Assembly (NCBI RefSeq): GCF_030161555.1
Contig: NZ_BSUK01000001.1
Span: 2,852,001 to 2,916,000, forward strand
Direction: 5' to 3'
From: Luteimicrobium album
Lineage (GTDB): Bacteria > Actinomycetota > Actinomycetes > Actinomycetales > Cellulomonadaceae
DNA length: 64,000 nt
The position numbers were made by a program, and so were the translations under genes. The notes under the pieces are model-generated. The model did no database searches, had not been told where the DNA came from, and saw nothing but the letters and a program-made list of their open reading frames with translations. Shown here in pieces: positions 20,543 to 33,616 of this stretch (the first letter of the stretch is position 1; each line of letters opens with the position of its first letter).

Positions 20543-21547
20543 ACCTCCAGCCACGCCGCGGCGGCAGCCCTGCGCACGCTGGAACGCGCGCAGCCGGGGG
20601 ATCGACGGGACCGGCGGGCGCCGTCCGGAGTCGAGGAAGTACGCGGTGATCCCCGCGACGACGGCCAAGACCTGGGCGTCGTCGATGCCCGCGGCGGACG
20701 GACCGGACCGGAAGAGCGCGTCGAGCTCCGTCCCCACCGCGCGCCGGTGCTCGACGTCGGCCGGTCCGGCCAGCGGGTCGGTGCGGCCCCGGATCCCCTG
20801 CATCCCGACGCTCGGCAGGAACCCGACGAGGTCGAAGAACGCCGCCCCGCGCATGGCCCACGGCCAGTCCACGACGACCACGCGACCGCCCGAGACGAGC
20901 AGGTTGTCGGCGCGCAGGTCGCCGTGCACGAGCGCGTCGCCGGCGCACGCCGCGGCCCCCTGCCCGGCGAGGTCGACGAGCTCGTCGAGGCGGACCGGCG
21001 CCCAGGGCGCGATGTCCGCGAGGGCCGGGTCGGGGTCGTCGCGCAGGCGCTCCCAGCCGGTGAAGAGCCCGGCGGCGTCGGTCGCGGCGTCGGGCAGGTC
21101 GAGCCCAACGGCGCTCGTGGCGCCGACCCGGGCGACGGCGTCGAGGACGGCGTCCAGCTCGTCGGGATCCCACGGGATGGCGGGCGTCCGTCCGTCGACG
21201 ACCTCGTAGGCCGCGACCACCCAGTCGCCGTCGTCGTGGACCCAGAGCAGTCGGGGACGGGGGACGGCCGCGGGAAGCGTCGCGGTCACCCGCGCCTCGG
21301 CACGGTGCAGCCGGGCACTGTCCGGCTCGTCGGCCTCGCGAGCGGCCTTGACGAACGCCCGCGCCCCGGATGCGGTGGTGAGCACCGACGCGAGCCCCGG
21401 GCTGAAGCCCGTCTCCGCGCTGCGCTCGTCCACCACGCGTCCGCCCAGCCGCTGCTCGACGGCGGCGCGGCCGGCCGCCGGAAGGTCGGGCCAGCGCAGG
21501 CGCCGGCCTCCCGACGGATGGGGCACCACGTGCGGCTCCGAGGTCAT
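20521..21547 (-). CDS. Aminoglycoside phosphotransferase-family protein (one frameshift near its end)
   Basis: About 340 residues with APH-fold motifs: the nucleotide-binding FSPGLASVLTTASGARAFVKA, then the catalytic loop DALVHGDLRADNLLVS near residue 215 and VVVDWPWAMRGAAFFDL with the metal Asp. The normal C-terminus AAAAWLEVLLDGAR reaches the TGA at 20521-20523 only after a shift at the 3-nt C run 20568-20570 (plus strand); as written the frame runs on to 20318. TAGCGT lies 6 nt before the ATG at 21547, suggesting a leaderless start. Substrate unknown. Confidence 0.83.
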
Positions 21548-21611
21548 CGCCGCACGCTACGCGAGGACCCGTCGCCGGGACAAGCCCTTTCCGGTGCTGC
21601 GGGAGACACGC

Positions 21612-22406
21612 TCAGAGCAGCGGCCGCACCTGCGTCCCGACGTACGTCATGAACGCGGCGCCGTCGACGGGCGCGTCGTACGCCCCCGGCTGCAGGACGA
21701 CCGTGTCGGCGCCGGCCTCGGCCATCGCGTGGACGGCGTCGGCGTCGCGCTGCGGGTCGTCGGTGGTGGCGAGGTTCACGACGACCAGGTGACCGTCGGC
21801 ACGCCCGGACGTGACGCGCGCCTCGTCGACGACCGCGCGCGCGGCCCGGACGTCGTCGGCCGCGCTCTCGGCGGTGAGGATCGTGCCGTCGGCGACCTCG
21901 CCGGTCAGCCGGACGGTGCGGGGGCCCGTCGCGGCGGACAGCACCGGGGGAGCGGTGAGCGGGGGCCAGTCGAGCGCGACGTCCCGGAGCTGCACGTAGC
22001 GGCCCTGGGTGGTGACGCGCTCCCCGGCGAGCAGGGCGCGCAGCGCGGTCGCGTACTCGCGCAGCAGCGTGAGGGGCGACGACGCGCGGTTGCCGACCTG
22101 CTCCATCCACTCCTGGACGCCGTGCCCGATCCCGGGCAGGAACCGACCCGGGAACGCGCGCTCGAGGGTGGCGACCTCCATGGCCGTGAGCGCGACGTTG
22201 CGCAGGGGCGTGGGCATGACGCCGATCCCGACGCGGATCCGCGACGTGGCCGTCAGCGCGATGGCCGCCGTGGCGATGCCGCTCTCGCGGAAGCAGTCCT
22301 CCCAGAGCCAGAGCTCGTCGATGCCGGCTTCGTCGGCGACGCGGGCGGCGGGGACGAGGGCCTCGGGCGGGAGGCTGGGCGGGAACACGGCGCCGAGAGT
22401 GGTCAT
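21612..22406 (-). CDS. Luciferase-like monooxygenase, probably F420-dependent type
   Basis: 264 residues. The start TTLGAVFPPSLPPEALVPAARVADEAGIDELWLWED and then IRVGIGVMPTPLRNVALTAMEVATLERAFPGRF match the F420-dependent (methylene-tetrahydromethanopterin reductase-like) branch. GHGVQEWMEQVG near residue 95 is the usual phosphate-binding loop. Cofactor use is inferred from the branch, not shown. An ATG at 22406 was chosen; longer versions run into the shadow of the divergent gene at 22485. The N-terminal start region shares a short divergent promoter with that gene. Confidence 0.85.
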   Translation of the reverse strand: MTTLGAVFPPSLPPEALVPAARVADEAGIDELWLWEDCFRESGIATAAIALTATSRIRVGIGVMPTPLRNVALTAMEVATLERAFPGRFLPGIGHGVQEWMEQVGNRASSPLTLLREYATALRALLAGERVTTQGRYVQLRDVALDWPPLTAPPVLSAATGPRTVRLTGEVADGTILTAESAADDVRAARAVVDEARVTSGRADGHLVVVNLATTDDPQRDADAVHAMAEAGADTVVLQPGAYDAPVDGAAFMTYVGTQVRPLL

Positions 22407-22484
22407 GCCCCATTCTCGCCACCGGGCACCCACGGCGTACGGTCTCCGGCGCGTCCACGACCGTCGCCTCCGTAGACTTGACCG

Positions 22485-23704
22485 GTGACCCGCGCCTACC
22501 TCGACCACGCCGCGACGACCCCCATGTCGTCGACGGCGCTCGAGGCGATGACGGCGGAGCTCGCCCGGACGGGCAACCCCTCGTCGCTGCACACGGCGGG
22601 CCGGGCGGCTCGCCGGACGGTCGAGGAGTCGCGCGAGGCGCTCGCGGCCGCGGTCGGTGCGCGTCCCAGCGAGGTGCTCTTCACGGGTGGCGGCACGGAG
22701 GCCGACAACCTCGCGGTCAAGGGGATCTTCTGGGGCCGTCGCACCGGGCACCCGGAGCGCCGCCGCATCCTCGTCTCGGCCGTCGAGCACCACGCGGTCC
22801 TCGACCCGGCGTTCTGGATGGCCGAGCACTCGGGTGCCGAGATCGTTCTGCTCCCGGTCGACGCCGAGGGCCGGGTCGACCTCGCTGCGCTGCGCGAGGA
22901 GCTCGCCGCGAACGCCGCGCAGACGGCGCTCGTCTCGGTCATGTGGGCGAACAACGAGGTCGGCACCGTGCAGCCCGTCCGCGAGATCGTCCAGCTCGCC
23001 CACCAGCACGGCGTCCCGGTGCACAGCGACGCGGTCCAGGCGCTCGGGCAGGTCCCGGTGAGCTTCGCCGCGAGCGGCCTCGACGCCATGACGGTCACCG
23101 CGCACAAGCTCGGCGGCCCGGTGGGCACGGGCGCGCTCGTCGCGCGCAAGGACCTCCCGATGACGCCCGTCCTCCACGGCGGCGGCCAGGAGCGCGGCGT
23201 CCGGTCGGGCACGCTCGACGTCGCCGGGATCCGCTCGTTCGCCGTGGCCGCGACCGAGGCCGTGGGTGCGCTGCCCGAGCGGGCTGCGCGCCTCGCCGCG
23301 CTGCGCGACCGGCTCGTCGCGGGCGTCGTCGAGCGTGTGCCCGACGCCGTCCTGCGCGGCCCCGCGGACCTGTCCCTGCCGCCCGACGGGCGGGCCGCGC
23401 GCCTGCCCGCCAACGCGCACCTGACGTTCCCGGGCTGCGAGGGCGACTCGCTGCTGTACCTTCTGGACTCGGCGGGCGTCGAGGTCTCGACGGGGTCGGC
23501 GTGCCAGGCCGGCGTCCCGCGCCCGTCGCACGTCCTGCTCGCCATGGGCGTCCCCGAGGTCGAGGCCCGTGGGGCGCTGCGCTTCTCGCTGGGCGCGACG
23601 AGCACCGACGCCGACGTCGACCTCGTGCTCGAGGTCCTGCCAGGCGTGGTGGACCGCGCGCGGGCCGCGGGGCTCGTGTCGCTCGGCGCGGGGGTGCGCG
23701 ATGA
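22485..23704 (+). CDS. Cysteine desulfurase, NifS/IscS class (frameshift at its last codons)
   Basis: PLP enzyme that supplies persulfide sulfur, here adjacent to its likely client MnmA. Motifs: [11 protein letters not shown] at the start, [14 protein letters not shown], the PLP Lys in [13 protein letters not shown] near residue 206, and the catalytic Cys loop STGSACQAG near residue 340. The sequence as written runs on through mnmA. One extra G in the 5-nt run at 23690-23694 gives a stop at 23702-23704, overlapping the mnmA ATG (ATGA). The GTG start has TAGACT 6 nt upstream and no Shine-Dalgarno sequence, so it is probably leaderless. Confidence 0.9.
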
Positions 23705-24819
23705 GGGTGCTGGCGGCGATGTCGGGCGGCGTGGACTCCGCGGTGGCGGCGGCGCTCGCGGTCGAGGCCGGCCACGACGTGGTCGGAGTGCACATGGCGC
23801 TGTCGCGCACCCGAGACCAGTTCCGCACGGGCTCGCGCGGCTGCTGCTCGATCGAGGACGCCGGCGACGCCCGCCGCGCGGCCGACGTCATCGGCATCCC
23901 GTACTACGTGTGGGACCTGTCGGAGCGCTTCGAGGAGACGGTCGTCGCGGACTTCCTCGCCGAGTACGAGGCCGGCCGCACGCCCAACCCGTGCGTGCGC
24001 TGCAACGAGCACATCAAGTTCGAGGCGCTGCTCGACCGGGCCACGGCGCTCGGCTTCGACGCGGTCGCGACCGGCCACTACGCCCGCGTCGTCGACCACG
24101 ACGGCCGCCGTGAGCTGCACCGCTCCCCGAACACGGAGAAGGACCAGTCGTACGTCCTCGCGGTGATGGGGCCCGAGCGGCTCGAGCGGGCCATCTTCCC
24201 GCTCGGCGACTACGCCTCGAAGGGCGAGGTCCGGGCCGAGGCCGAGCGCCGCGGCCTGTCGGTGAGCGCCAAGCCCGACTCCTACGACATCTGCTTCGTC
24301 GCCGACGGCGACACCCGCGGGTTCCTGCGCGACCGGCTCGGCTCGCGCCCCGGCGAGATCGTCGACGCCGAGGGCACGGTGCTCGGCGAGCACGACGGCG
24401 CGTACGCGTTCACCGTCGGCCAGCGCAAGGGCCTGCGGATCGACCGCCCCGCCGACGACGGCCGCCCCCGCTACGTGCTCGACGTGCAGCCGGCGCAGAA
24501 CCGGGTCGTCGTCGGGCCGGCGGAGCTCCTGACGGTCGACACGATCACGGGCGGTGCTCCCGTCTGGTTCGACGGCACCGACACCTCGGGCGCCTGGTTC
24601 GACGCCGAGGTCCAGGTCCGCGCGCACGGCGAGCCGGTGCCCGCGAGGGTCCGAGCGGTGGAGGGAGGCGTCGAGGCCCGCCTGACCGGCGACCGCCTGC
24701 GCGGCGTCGCGCCCGGCCAGTCGCTCGTCGTCTACGACGGGACGCGTGTCCTCGGCCAGGCGACCGTGTCCGCCGCCTCGCGGTCCGGCGCGTCGCACGC
24801 CGCGACGGCCCTCGCATGA
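23701..24819 (+). CDS. mnmA: tRNA 2-thiouridine(34) synthase MnmA
   Basis: Thiolates wobble uridine 34 of tRNAs for Lys, Glu and Gln. 372 residues. ATP PP-loop [15 protein letters not shown] at the N-terminus. Catalytic Cys in [12 protein letters not shown] near residue 100 and second Cys in [11 protein letters not shown] near residue 198. GHYARVV and DQSYVLAVM are conserved. The C-terminal [13 protein letters not shown] and beta-barrel complete the protein. The ATG overlaps the desulfurase stop after correction, and its own stop overlaps the next ATG, so sulfur donor and acceptor are co-translated. Confidence 0.95.
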   Translation: MRVLAAMSGGVDSAVAAALAVEAGHDVVGVHMALSRTRDQFRTGSRGCCSIEDAGDARRAADVIGIPYYVWDLSERFEETVVADFLAEYEAGRTPNPCVRCNEHIKFEALLDRATALGFDAVATGHYARVVDHDGRRELHRSPNTEKDQSYVLAVMGPERLERAIFPLGDYASKGEVRAEAERRGLSVSAKPDSYDICFVADGDTRGFLRDRLGSRPGEIVDAEGTVLGEHDGAYAFTVGQRKGLRIDRPADDGRPRYVLDVQPAQNRVVVGPAELLTVDTITGGAPVWFDGTDTSGAWFDAEVQVRAHGEPVPARVRAVEGGVEARLTGDRLRGVAPGQSLVVYDGTRVLGQATVSAASRSGASHAATALA

Positions 24820-25835
24820 CCGTCGTCTCGGGCCCCGGGCCGTTCCCGGGCGTGGAGCCGCTCGACGCCCAGCAGGCCGTCCTCGACCACCTCGTCGACG
24901 TGCCGTACGGCGCCGACGGCCTGCCGTTCCTCGTCCAGCTCCCGCAGCGCGGCCCCGGCAGCGACCCCGTGGGCCGCACCGCCACCCTGCTCGACGAGCT
25001 CGCGACCGAGCTCGGCCCGCACGGCTGGAAGCTCGCCGACCGTCCCGGCACGGACCAGCGCCACGCCGCCTCGGCGCTGCGCAACGACCTGACGGCGCTC
25101 GCGGTCGCGGCGCACGGCTACACCGGTCGCCTCACGCTGAGCGTCCTCGGGCCCTGGTCGCTGGCGGCGCAGCTCTACCTGGCGCGCGGCGACCGCGTGC
25201 TCACCGACGCGGGAGCGGTGCGGGACGTGGCCGCGTCGCTCGCGTCCGGCCTGGTGCAGCACCTCGCCGACGTCCGCGCCCAGGTGCCCGGGCTGGGCGA
25301 CGTCGTCGTGCAGCTCGACGAGCCGCTGCTCGCCCAGGTCGCCGCGGGTGTCCTGCCCACGTTCTCGGGCTACTCGCGCATCCCCGCCGTCGCAGGCCCC
25401 GAGCTCGTCGAGGGCCTCCAGCCCGTGCTCGACGCCGTCCATGCGGCCGGGTCGTCGAGCGTCGTGCACGTCGGCCCGGCCTGGGTCGGCGTCGCCCCCG
25501 TGGTGCTCGCCGGCGCACAGGGCGTCGGGCTCGACGTCGGGTCGTGGGACGAGAGGACCTGGGAGACCGTGGCGCGCGCCGTCGAGCGGGGCGTCACCTT
25601 CTGGGCGGGCCTGCCACGGGCCAAGGTGTCCCAGTGCGCCGGCCCCGAGCTCGGGACCGTCGCCGACGCCCTCACCGTGCCGTGGAAGCGCGTGGGCCTG
25701 CCGCTCGCCGGTCTGCGCGACGTCGTCGTGACGACCCCGGCCGCACCGCTCCCGGGCTCCGACCAGGAGGGCCGCGACCTGCTCGGCACGCTCGTCCGGG
25801 TGGCCGAGGTCGTCGCCGAGCGGTCCGACGCGTGA
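24816..25835 (+). CDS. UROD/MetE-like protein (annotated elsewhere as cobalamin-independent methionine synthase)
   Basis: 339 residues resembling the C-terminal barrel of Met[33 protein letters not shown] near residue 170, and [11 protein letters not shown] near residue 265. In true MetE the zinc site needs an HxC motif. The matching place here reads [10 protein letters not shown], with no Cys, though a later Cys is present in SQCAGPEL. It may therefore not be a methionine synthase. A MetE-like gene is conserved between mnmA and ligA in mycobacteria as well. The ATG overlaps the mnmA stop. Confidence 0.82.
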   Translation: MTVVSGPGPFPGVEPLDAQQAVLDHLVDVPYGADGLPFLVQLPQRGPGSDPVGRTATLLDELATELGPHGWKLADRPGTDQRHAASALRNDLTALAVAAHGYTGRLTLSVLGPWSLAAQLYLARGDRVLTDAGAVRDVAASLASGLVQHLADVRAQVPGLGDVVVQLDEPLLAQVAAGVLPTFSGYSRIPAVAGPELVEGLQPVLDAVHAAGSSSVVHVGPAWVGVAPVVLAGAQGVGLDVGSWDERTWETVARAVERGVTFWAGLPRAKVSQCAGPELGTVADALTVPWKRVGLPLAGLRDVVVTTPAAPLPGSDQEGRDLLGTLVRVAEVVAERSDA

Positions 25836-25891
25836 GCCTCGCCCGGCCGCCTCGACGCGCGCCGGACGCTCGCCCGGGTCACCCTGTTCGC

Positions 25892-26422
25892 ATGGGCACG
25901 AGCGCGCCGGCTCGCTCGGGGGCGCCCGCCGCGCGCGGTCCGCGGCTGTGGCGGGTGGTCCTGTACGCCGTGCTGTGCTCGTTCGTCCCGTGGGCCCTCG
26001 GCGGGCTGTGGGCGGTGATCGCGCGCGCCCAGAAGGGCTTCCCGCTCGGCGGCGGCTCGTTCGCCGGCGTCGACGCGGACCGCTGGCTCGAGTTCGCGAA
26101 CGACTGGTTCATCGCGTCGTCCTACGTGCTGCCGTTCGTCGCGGCCACGCTGATCGCCGGCTGGGTCGTCGTCGTGCCGCAGCGCAACCGGTGGGCGCTG
26201 GCGCTCGCGGTCACGGTCCTCGTCGCGGCGGTCGTGCTGCTCATGGCGTTCGGCGACGGGTTCGTGCACGGGGTCGGCTCGCCGTTCACGTACGGCTTCG
26301 TGGCGCTGCTGCTCTCGGTGGTGACGCTCGACCTGCCCCTGTGCTTCGTGCTCGCGGCATGGCTCGCGGTCCCGCTGCGCGTGCTCGCGCCGCCCCCGAG
26401 GCCGCTGAACCCCTGGCGCTGA
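25892..26422 (+). CDS. Hypothetical integral membrane protein, four predicted TM segments
   Basis: 176 residues; I do not recognise the family. A short Ala/Arg-rich N-terminus precedes four hydrophobic segments: VVLYAVLCSFVPWALGGLWAV, YVLPFVAATLIAGWVVVV, WALALAVTVLVAAVVLLMAF and YGFVALLLSVVTLDLPLCFV. It ends in a Pro-rich tail (RVLAPPPRPLNPWR). The gene is plus strand, 56 bp after the MetE-like gene, and converges with the protease gene 25 bp away. Confidence 0.65.
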   Translation: MGTSAPARSGAPAARGPRLWRVVLYAVLCSFVPWALGGLWAVIARAQKGFPLGGGSFAGVDADRWLEFANDWFIASSYVLPFVAATLIAGWVVVVPQRNRWALALAVTVLVAAVVLLMAFGDGFVHGVGSPFTYGFVALLLSVVTLDLPLCFVLAAWLAVPLRVLAPPPRPLNPWR

Positions 26423-26447
26423 GCCCCTCCGACGTCCCCGGACGAGG

Positions 26448-27602
26448 TCACCTGGCGGAGGTGGGCAGCGGCGCGAGCGTGATCGTCGTCTGGTGCTCCT
26501 TGCCTTCGCGCACGTACACGGCGTCGACCTTGTCCCCGTTCTGCGAGGTCACGGTCAGTCGCGCCAGGGTGGCGGTCGTCGGCGCGGTCACGTCGCCGAG
26601 CCGCGTGACGAGGTCGCCCGGCCGCAGGCCGGCCTTGTCGGCCGCGCCGCCGCTCACGACGGACTCGACGAAGAGCCCCGGCTCGACGTCGAACGCCGCC
26701 GCGGTCTCCTGCGTCACGGTGGACGCGGCGAGCCCGAAGCTCGGGTGGGAGACCTTGCCGCGCTCGAGGAGCTCGTCGGTGATCGCGCGCACCGTGTCGA
26801 CGGGCACCGCGAACCCGATCCCGACGGAGCCGCCTCCGGCCTCGCCGTTCGCGTTCGGGACCGTCGCGATCGCGGTGTTCACGCCGACGAGCCGCCCGTC
26901 GCAGTCCACGAGCGCCCCACCGGAGTTGCCCGGGTTGATCGACGCGTCCGTCTGCACGACGCCGGTCAGGACCGTCGTCCCGCCCGTGCCGGTCGGCACG
27001 GTGACCTCGCGGCCGAGCGCGCTCACGATCCCGGCCGTGACGCTCCCCGACAGCCCGAGCGGCGCGCCGAGCGCCACCACGGGCTCGCCGACGTCGACGG
27101 CGTCGGAGTGCGAGAACGGGATCGTGGGCAGGCTGTCGCCCGCGTCGATGCGGAGCACCGCGAGGTCGGTCTGCGGGTCGCGGCCCACCAGCTCGGCGTC
27201 GTAGGAGCGGCCGTCGGACAGCAGCACCTCGATCTTCCCGCCCTTCACGGCGGGCGTGATGACGTGGTCGTTGGTCACGACGACGCCGTCGGACCGGACG
27301 ATCTCACCGCTGCCCGTGCCGCTGCCGCTGGAGCCGTGCGCGGCGATCGTCACGATCGTGGGCAGGGTCCCGGACGCGACGTGGACGGCGTCGCACGCGC
27401 CGCCCGTCGACGAGGCCACGTGCCCGCCCCACACGCCGCCCGCGAACCCGAGGGCGGCGGCCGCCACGAAGGCGCCCGCGACGAGCCACGGGGCCCTGGA
27501 GCGCCGCTCGGCCGCCGGCCCGTCCGGGGTCGCGGCGTCCGTGTTCGCGCTCGTCGGCTCGTCCTGCTCGCCGTCGCCCGCCTGCTCGTCGTCGCTGCTC
27601 AT
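26448..27602 (-). CDS. Membrane-anchored HtrA/DegP-type serine protease (S1C) with PDZ domain
   Basis: 384 residues. An acidic cytosolic N-terminus (about 45 residues, Asp/Glu/Gln-rich) is followed by one TM helix (APWLVAGAFVAAAALGFAGG). Outside the membrane is a trypsin-like domain with the catalytic triad in VVTNDHVI, QTDLAVLRI and NPGNSGGALVD. The C-terminal PDZ domain runs from FGLAASTV and includes GLRPGDLVTRLGD. A likely role is cell-envelope protein quality control. The ATG at 27602 overlaps the TGA of the upstream peptidase, so the two proteases are translationally coupled. Confidence 0.92.
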   Translation of the reverse strand: MSSDDEQAGDGEQDEPTSANTDAATPDGPAAERRSRAPWLVAGAFVAAAALGFAGGVWGGHVASSTGGACDAVHVASGTLPTIVTIAAHGSSGSGTGSGEIVRSDGVVVTNDHVITPAVKGGKIEVLLSDGRSYDAELVGRDPQTDLAVLRIDAGDSLPTIPFSHSDAVDVGEPVVALGAPLGLSGSVTAGIVSALGREVTVPTGTGGTTVLTGVVQTDASINPGNSGGALVDCDGRLVGVNTAIATVPNANGEAGGGSVGIGFAVPVDTVRAITDELLERGKVSHPSFGLAASTVTQETAAAFDVEPGLFVESVVSGGAADKAGLRPGDLVTRLGDVTAPTTATLARLTVTSQNGDKVDAVYVREGKEHQTTITLAPLPTSAR

Positions 27603-29767
27603 CCCAGCCGCCCCCACAGGAACCGGTACGCGATCGCCGCCATGTGCGCGGCCTGCTTGTTGTCGGCGGCGCCGCCGTGCCCGCCCTCGACGTTCTCCCA
27701 GTACGTGACGTCGCGGCCGCCGTCGAGCAGGAGCGCCGCCATCTTGCGCGCGTGCCCGGGGTGCACACGGTCGTCGCGGGTCGACGTCGTGAACAGGACG
27801 GGCGGGTACGCCCGCTCCGGGTCCACGAGGTGGTACGGCGAGAAGGTGCGGACGAACTCCCACTGCGCGGGGTCGTCGGGGTCGCCGTACTCGGCCGCCC
27901 ACGACGCTCCGGCGAGCAGCTTCGTGTACCGGCGCATGTCGAGCAGCGGCACCTGGCACACGATCGCCCCGAACAGCTCCGGGTACTGCGTGAGCATGTT
28001 GCCCATCAGCAGGCCGCCGTTGCTCCCGCCCTGGGCACCGAGGTGCCCGGGCGTCGTGACGCCGCGGGCGACGAGGTCGCGGGCGACGGCCGCGAAGTCC
28101 TCGTACGCGCGGTGGCGGTGCTCCTTGAGGGCCGTCTGGTGCCAGGCCGGCCCGTACTCGCCGCCGCCGCGGATGTTCGCGACGACGTAGGTCCCGCCAC
28201 GCGTGAGCCAGGCCCTCCCCAGGCCGCCCGAGTACGACGGCGTGAGGGAGATCTCGAACCCGCCGTAGCCGTACAGGAGCGTGGGTCGGGCGCCCGCGGA
28301 CGGCTCCGCGGGGCCGATCTGGAAGTACGGGACGCGCGTGCCGTCGTCGGACGTCGCGAAGTGCTGCGAGACGGCCAGCCCTGCCGCGTCGAAGAACGCG
28401 GGCATCGATTTGAGGGGCTCAGGGATCAGCCGCTCGCCGTCCGCCTCGTCGCCCGGCCCCACGACGCGCGCGAGCGAGAGCGTCGTCGGCGTCAGGTAGT
28501 CGGTGGTCACGAGCCAGACGTCGTCGTTCGTGTGCGAGTCGACGGCCCGGACCCCGGTGGTGCCGAACGCCGGCGCGCCCGGCAGCGGGCTGCGCGCCCA
28601 GGGCGTGCCGGGAGCGGCGCCGGAGCCCGGCGGGGTCAGGACGTGGAGCCGGTTCTTGACGTCGTCGAGCACGTTGACGACGAGGTGGTGCTCGGTCCAG
28701 GTGGCGCCGGCGAGCGACGTCGTCGGCGTGGGCTCGAACAGCACGGTGAGCTCGCGCGAGCCGGCCATGAAGTCGCCGAACCGCACCGCGAGCAGCGCGC
28801 CGGCCGGGTAGGTCACGGCGCCCGTGGCGCCCTCGACCGTCCACGGGTCGCGCAGCTCCACGAGGAGCCACTCGCGCCGTGGGGCCGCCTCCGCCGAGCG
28901 CGGCACGTCGACGAGCCGGAGCCGGCCCGCGGGGTCGAGCCAGTACAGCTCGGCCTCGTAGAACGCGATCGCTCGGCTCACGAGGTCGCGCTCGTACCCG
29001 GCGTCGCGTGCACGGTGCGCCGAGATGTACAGGTCGTCGCGCTCGCCCGCGTAGACGGTCTCCGCCGACTCGAGGGGCGTCCCGCGGCGCCACCGCTTGA
29101 CGACGCGCGGGTAGCCGGACGTCGTCGTGGTCGGCGCGCCGTCGGGCCCGGGGCCGAAGTCGGTGAAGACGAACACGGTGTCGTCGTCGACCCACGCGAG
29201 GCCGCCCTTGGCCTCGTCGCGGTGGAACCCGCCCTCGGCCGGCGGCACGATCCGCTTCGCCACGAGGTCCACCTCGCGGCTCACGTCGGCGTCGGAGCCG
29301 CCGCGCGACAGGTCCACGATCGCGCGACGCCAAGGCTCGTCGGGGTCGGTCGGCCGCAGGACGCTCGCGCCGTGCCAGACCCAGGACTCGCCCTCGGCCT
29401 CGGCGAGCGCGTCGAGGTCGAGCACGGTCTCCCACTCCGGGCTGTCCGTGCGGTAGGAGTCGAGCGTGGTGCGCCGCCACACGCCGCGCACGTGGACGTC
29501 GTCGCGCCAGAAGTTGTAGAGCCGGTCGCCGAGCTGCGACACGTCGGGGATCTTGTCGTGGCTGTCGAGCACCTCGAGGATCTCCGCCTCGAGGTCGGCG
29601 AGAGCGGGCACCGGGGCGCCGCCCGTCGTCGTGGGCGCGGCACGGAGCCGCTCCTCGGCGTCGGCGTTGCGGGCACGGACCCAGTCGAGCGCGCGCTCGC
29701 CCTCCACGTCCTCGAGCCACAGGTACGGGTCGTCCGGCGCGGAGGCGGGGTCGGAGAGCGACGTCAT
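27599..29767 (-). CDS. Prolyl oligopeptidase family serine peptidase (S9A)
   Basis: 722 residues, the standard length. The N-terminal DPYLWLEDVEGERALDWVRARNA and DKIPDVSQLGDRLYNFWRD are the S9A prop signature. A seven-bladed propeller region lies between. The catalytic domain has the nucleophile in LGAQGGSNGGLLMG near residue 565, the Asp in STRDDRVHPGHARKM near residue 650, and the His in VEGGHGGAADNKQ near residue 685. No signal peptide is visible, so it is probably cytosolic. TAGGGT stands 7 nt before the ATG at 29767. Coupled to the HtrA-like gene. Confidence 0.94.
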   Translation of the reverse strand: MTSLSDPASAPDDPYLWLEDVEGERALDWVRARNADAEERLRAAPTTTGGAPVPALADLEAEILEVLDSHDKIPDVSQLGDRLYNFWRDDVHVRGVWRRTTLDSYRTDSPEWETVLDLDALAEAEGESWVWHGASVLRPTDPDEPWRRAIVDLSRGGSDADVSREVDLVAKRIVPPAEGGFHRDEAKGGLAWVDDDTVFVFTDFGPGPDGAPTTTTSGYPRVVKRWRRGTPLESAETVYAGERDDLYISAHRARDAGYERDLVSRAIAFYEAELYWLDPAGRLRLVDVPRSAEAAPRREWLLVELRDPWTVEGATGAVTYPAGALLAVRFGDFMAGSRELTVLFEPTPTTSLAGATWTEHHLVVNVLDDVKNRLHVLTPPGSGAAPGTPWARSPLPGAPAFGTTGVRAVDSHTNDDVWLVTTDYLTPTTLSLARVVGPGDEADGERLIPEPLKSMPAFFDAAGLAVSQHFATSDDGTRVPYFQIGPAEPSAGARPTLLYGYGGFEISLTPSYSGGLGRAWLTRGGTYVVANIRGGGEYGPAWHQTALKEHRHRAYEDFAAVARDLVARGVTTPGHLGAQGGSNGGLLMGNMLTQYPELFGAIVCQVPLLDMRRYTKLLAGASWAAEYGDPDDPAQWEFVRTFSPYHLVDPERAYPPVLFTTSTRDDRVHPGHARKMAALLLDGGRDVTYWENVEGGHGGAADNKQAAHMAAIAYRFLWGRLG

Positions 29768-29781
29768 GGCAAGAACCCTAG

Positions 29782-32667
<2,886 letters not shown>

Positions 32668-32683
32668 CGCCGCCCTGCGCGCG

Positions 32684-33616
32684 CTAGGGTCGCCGCGCGA
32701 CGACGTCCCTGAGCCGCGAGACGCCGTCGGGCGGGACGGGCAGCCAGGGTCCGCGCGGAGGGCCGGTCGGCACTCCGAGCAGGGTTGCGAGCGCGTGCAG
32801 CCCGGCTACGGGCCGCACGGTCCCGAGCGCCACCGCGAGGTCGTGCAGCCAGGTGCCCTGCGGCGTCGGGCCGACGTCGCCGTCCACCCGTGAACGCCGG
32901 AGCGTGACGTACTCCGCGGGCGCGAGCGCGGCGAGCCCGGTGTGCCACGCGTCGGAGACCGAAGCGTCGGAGGTGAGGGCGACGTCGCCGCTGAGCCCGA
33001 CCGCGACGCTCGTGGCGACTCCGGCACGGTCGGAGCCGAGCACGTCCTGCAGCGCCTCGACGCGCGTGCCGCTCCGCGTCGGGAGTGTCGCCGGGTCCTT
33101 GACGCCCCGGAGCGTGGTCGTGGCGGCGAGCTCGGCGAGCAGCCCGGGCGTGAGGTCGTATCCGGTCTGCACGGGCTTGTTGTAGAAGCACAGCGGCAGC
33201 GCGCTCGCCGCGCCGACGGCCCGCACGAGCGCGGCGACCTCCGCGTCCACGAGCGGGGCGTAGGAGAAGGGGGCGAGGAGCAGCCCGTCGGCGCCCGCGC
33301 GCTCGGCAGCCCGCGCGTGCTCGACCACCTGCGACGTCGCGGGGGCGCTGACCGCGACGTGCAGGGGCACCGAGCCGGCGGCCTCCCGTGCGGCGCGCAC
33401 GACGCGGTCCCGCTCGGAGGCGTCGAAGGCCCGCCCGTCTCCGCTCGACGCGAGCACGACGACGCCGTCGACGCCGGCGCCGACCGCCGCCCCGACGAGC
33501 TCGCCCAGCACGGCGAGCGCAGGCGTGCCGTCGTCGTCGAGCGGGGTGATCGGATAGGCGAGGAGCCCGGTGAAGGGGTCGCCGGGCACGGCCCGGCGGG
33601 GCGCGCGGGTCGTCAC
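32684..33616 (-). CDS. Dihydrodipicolinate synthase/aldolase family protein
   Basis: 310-residue class I aldolase of the DapA/NAL superfamily: LLAYPITPLDDDGTP at the start, VVLASSGDGRAFDASERDRV replacing the usual GTTGE loop (here SSGDG), the catalytic Tyr in LCFYNKPVQTGYDL, and the Schiff-base Lys in LRGVKDPATLP. Location in a sugar-catabolic locus, not with lysine genes, argues for a 2-keto-3-deoxy sugar acid aldolase or dehydratase rather than DapA. The GTG at 33616 overlaps the ThuA stop (GTGA). Confidence 0.88.
   Translation of the reverse strand: MTTRAPRRAVPGDPFTGLLAYPITPLDDDGTPALAVLGELVGAAVGAGVDGVVVLASSGDGRAFDASERDRVVRAAREAAGSVPLHVAVSAPATSQVVEHARAAERAGADGLLLAPFSYAPLVDAEVAALVRAVGAASALPLCFYNKPVQTGYDLTPGLLAELAATTTLRGVKDPATLPTRSGTRVEALQDVLGSDRAGVATSVAVGLSGDVALTSDASVSDAWHTGLAALAPAEYVTLRRSRVDGDVGPTPQGTWLHDLAVALGTVRPVAGLHALATLLGVPTGPPRGPWLPVPPDGVSRLRDVVARRP

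Noticed and set aside
32684..33616. Lysine-pathway DapA
   Set aside because: Context is a sugar locus and the substrate loop differs (SSGDG). Family membership is kept, but not the dapA name.
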